Source: Patescibacteria group bacterium
GTDB lineage: Bacteria; Patescibacteriota; Patescibacteriia; UBA1558; GWA2-36-10
Direction of reading: 5' to 3'
Assembly: GCA_030917205.1 (NCBI GenBank)
Contig: JAUPVE010000032.1
Coordinates: forward strand, 1-7,147
DNA: 7,147 nucleotides
Numbering within the stretch: position 1 is the first letter of the stretch; each line of letters begins with the position of its first letter. Positions 5,396-7,147 of this stretch are shown here, in pieces. The position numbers were made by a program, and so were the translations under genes. The notes beneath the pieces are model-generated. The model saw only the letters and a list, made by a program, of their open reading frames with translations, made no database searches and was not told the DNA's origin.

Positions 5396-6467
5396 GAAGA
5401 AAAGCGATTTTTATTTTTATCTACTCTGGCAAGCCAAGGTATCGACTCGGCTTTTTTGGTCTTTGCAAAAACAACTAGGCTCTAGTCAAAAAATTGTAGA
5501 AGCCGGACTGTCCGACAGTCCTCTACTGGCACCCAAAGTCTGCCAAGAAATTCAAAAAGTCTGGGCAAATAAAACTACTCATCAAAACAATTTTGAAAAA
5601 TTGGCTGACTATTTCACTATCCTAGATGATGAATATCCAGAACTTCTGAAAAAAATATACGACCCTCCGCTCTTATTATTTTATGCTGGCGACTTACAAC
5701 TTCTAACTAGCGAATATCTAGTCAGTATGGTGGGCTCTCGCCATACAACCCACTATCACCAAGCATCGGCTGACAAAATTATCAGTGAGCTAGCTGGCTC
5801 CCCATTAGTAATAGTCAGCGGACTAGCTATAGGACTGGACACAGCCTGCCATCAAGCGGCTCTCAAAAATAATTTAGGAACTATTGCTGTCTTGGGCTCT
5901 GGTCTAGATCAGGCCAGCTTTTATCCCAAAGTAAATTTTAAGTTAGCACAAGAAATTATTCAAAAAGGTGGCTTGATATTATCGGAGTATCCCATCGGTA
6001 CCAAACCAGCTCTCCATCAATTCCCTAGACGCAATCGCATCCTAGCGGGCTTGAGTCAGGCGACAGTGGTCATCTCTGGTGCTTTGAAATCTGGCACACT
6101 CATCACTGCCCAAGTAGCTCTAGATGAAGGCCGAGAAGTATTTGCTTTGCCCGGCAATATCAACCAACAGCTCTGCCAAGGACCAAATAGCCTATTACAA
6201 AATGGTGCCAATATCATCACCTCTGGCCAAGATATTTTGGATTATTATCAACTTAAACCACAGCAACAGCTTAAAATAAAAACTATGAATCTCACCGCCA
6301 ATGAGAAAATTATTATTGAACTACTCAAAATAGAGCCACTAAATTTAGAAAGTTTAATTTACAAAACAAAGTGGACTTTACCGCTGTTACAATCTACTTT
6401 ATCATCTCTAGAAATTAAAAATATTGTCCAGACAGCGCATGATGATCTAGTGAGCCTCAAATGGTAG
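5394..6467 (+). CDS. dprA: DNA processing protein DprA (Smf)
   Basis: DprA binds single-stranded DNA entering during natural transformation, protects it and loads RecA. The 357 residues show three parts. An N-terminal helical (SAM-like) region spans 1-60. A Rossmann-type core spans about 80-285, with VSMVGSR (110-116), VSGLAIGLD (141-149), VLGSGLD (166-172), SEYPIGTKP (197-205), FPRRNRILAGLS (210-221), LKSGTLITA (231-239) and GREVFALPGN (246-255). A C-terminal winged helix spans about 298-357 (NLTANEKIIIELL... through DDLVSLKW). The usual VVEA before the KSG motif reads VVISGA here, a small departure. Length and domain order are normal. It is divergent from the 4712-5203 gene and lies 73 nt before topA on the same strand, a common bacterial pairing. 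The leader carries a potential translation-blocking stem. In Patescibacteria DprA usually accompanies a type IV pilus uptake system, not visible here. Confidence 0.95.
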   Translation: MKKSDFYFYLLWQAKVSTRLFWSLQKQLGSSQKIVEAGLSDSPLLAPKVCQEIQKVWANKTTHQNNFEKLADYFTILDDEYPELLKKIYDPPLLLFYAGDLQLLTSEYLVSMVGSRHTTHYHQASADKIISELAGSPLVIVSGLAIGLDTACHQAALKNNLGTIAVLGSGLDQASFYPKVNFKLAQEIIQKGGLILSEYPIGTKPALHQFPRRNRILAGLSQATVVISGALKSGTLITAQVALDEGREVFALPGNINQQLCQGPNSLLQNGANIITSGQDILDYYQLKPQQQLKIKTMNLTANEKIIIELLKIEPLNLESLIYKTKWTLPLLQSTLSSLEIKNIVQTAHDDLVSLKW

Positions 6468-6490
6468 GACTTGATAATTTGTCTACTTTG

Positions 6491-6519
6491 TTGTATAGTC
6501 AGCGAAATTATGTCATAAT
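6491..6519 (+). promoter_or_regulatory. Candidate topA promoter
   Basis: TTGTAT (6491-6496), a 17-nt spacer and CATAAT (6514-6519) preceded by TGT (an extended -10, TG at 6511-6512) would start RNA near 6526, about 15 nt before the topA ATG. The -35 is weak (3 of 6), but the extended -10 compensates. No terminator lies between dprA and topA, so read-through from dprA is also possible. Confidence 0.5.
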
Positions 6520-6521
6520 TT
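6505..6521. repeat. Perfect 8-bp palindrome over the topA -10 box
   Basis: AAATTATG and CATAATTT flank a single T. The palindrome contains the complete extended -10 of the candidate topA promoter, so a bound protein would block it. No T-tract follows, which argues against a terminator for dprA. The binding protein is unknown. Confidence 0.5.
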
Positions 6522-6540
6522 GCTTAAATCAAATTAGTTT

Positions 6541-7147
6541 ATGTCCAAATTAATTATCGTTGAGTCCCCAACCAAAGCCAAAACTATCGGCGGTTTCTTG
6601 GGGAAAGAATACAAAGTAGAATCTTCCTATGGTCATGTCCGAGATTTGCCAGTCAGCAAACTCGGTGTTGATGTTGAAAATAATTTTTCACCAACCTACG
6701 CTGTACCACTCAAAGCTAAAAAAACTGTAGCCAACTTGAAAAAATTAGCAACTAAAGCTGAGCTGGTCTATTTCGCGACTGACGAAGACCGCGAAGGAGA
6801 AGCTATTAGCTGGCACCTGCAAGCTTTACTTGATGTACCAGCCAAAAAACAAAGACGTATTGCTTTTCATGAAATCACTAAAAAAGCTATCAATCAGGCT
6901 CTGGAAAATCCACGCGATCTCGATATCAATCTAGTCGATGCCCAACAAGCTCGTCGCATCCTCGATCGTCTAGTCGGCTACAAGCTATCACCTCTTTTAT
7001 GGAAAAAAGTAGCCAAAGGCCTCTCCGCTGGCCGTGTCCAATCCGTAGCGGTCAGACTGATAGTAGAAAGAGAAGATGAAATAAAAAAATTCCAAGCTCA
7101 AGAATATTGGACTATCGAAGGCTTGGGTGAAAAAGATCAACAAGAAT
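6541..7147 (+). CDS. topA: DNA topoisomerase I, N-terminal part (runs off the right edge)
   Basis: The type IA topoisomerase relaxes negative supercoils by passing a single strand through a transient break. The 202 residues in the window hold the Toprim domain (about 3-112). It carries [13 protein letters not shown] (4-16, catalytic Glu8) and [12 protein letters not shown] (78-89, the metal-binding D81-x-D83-x-E85). Then comes the start of the domain IV region, with FHEITKKAI (109-117), [19 protein letters not shown] (133-151) and [14 protein letters not shown] (161-174), all strongly conserved in TopA. The active-site tyrosine lies beyond the edge. The ATG at 6541 begins at the canonical [10 protein letters not shown] position; no Shine-Dalgarno sequence precedes it (TTAGTTTATG). 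The frame is intact to the window end. Confidence 0.97.
   Translation, partial: MSKLIIVESPTKAKTIGGFLGKEYKVESSYGHVRDLPVSKLGVDVENNFSPTYAVPLKAKKTVANLKKLATKAELVYFATDEDREGEAISWHLQALLDVPAKKQRRIAFHEITKKAINQALENPRDLDINLVDAQQARRILDRLVGYKLSPLLWKKVAKGLSAGRVQSVAVRLIVEREDEIKKFQAQEYWTIEGLGEKDQQE

Noticed and set aside
1..7147. Alternative genetic code (UGA as Gly or Trp)
   Set aside because: Conserved genes contain no in-frame TGA, TGG is used for Trp, and TGA properly ends the MerR domain gene.
1..7147. CRISPR array, transposase, toxin-antitoxin or defence system
   Set aside because: No regularly spaced repeats and no matching protein motifs were found in any frame I read.

Overview
The window looks like a piece of a Patescibacteria (Candidate Phyla Radiation) chromosome, probably a Parcubacteria-type lineage. 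The DNA is AT-rich. It carries an isoleucyl-tRNA synthetase of the eukaryote-like class and short single-span membrane proteins with basic cytoplasmic tails and small outer domains. Genes are tightly packed, and almost none has a recognisable Shine-Dalgarno sequence. TAA, TAG and TGA all act as stops (TGA ends the MerR-like gene), so there is no sign of UGA recoding. The assignment rests on protein style and layout and was not checked by a search.

Layout. Positions 1-4033 hold a minus-strand operon read right to left: ileS, then recO (its ATG directly follows the ileS stop), then a membrane-anchored protein that overlaps the recO end by 8 nt and runs off the left edge. Positions 4034-4311 hold the ileS promoter region with a perfect 8-bp inverted repeat, a possible 42-residue basic ORF, and a terminator. 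Positions 4312-4551 encode a stand-alone MerR-type DNA-binding domain on the minus strand. It has a good promoter whose -35 box lies inside a 19-bp imperfect inverted repeat. Positions 4631-4701 hold two successive minus-strand terminators closing the next gene. Positions 4712-5203 encode a single-span membrane protein of a family I cannot assign a function. From a divergent control region (5204-5393), dprA (5394-6467) and then topA (6541 to the right edge) run on the plus strand.

Function. Most of the window is housekeeping: isoleucine charging (IleRS), recombinational repair (RecO), loading of incoming single-stranded DNA during transformation (DprA) and DNA topology (TopA). The DprA-TopA neighbourhood is common in bacteria.

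The most interesting signals are regulatory. The dprA leader has a perfect 13-bp inverted repeat that would bury its own ribosome-binding site and start codon, plus a competing 7-bp hairpin. The short MerR protein has a palindrome placed for autoregulation. Most other promoters sit so close to their start codons that leaders would be only a few nucleotides to about 15 nt long. I see no CRISPR array, transposase, tRNA, rRNA or defence cassette.
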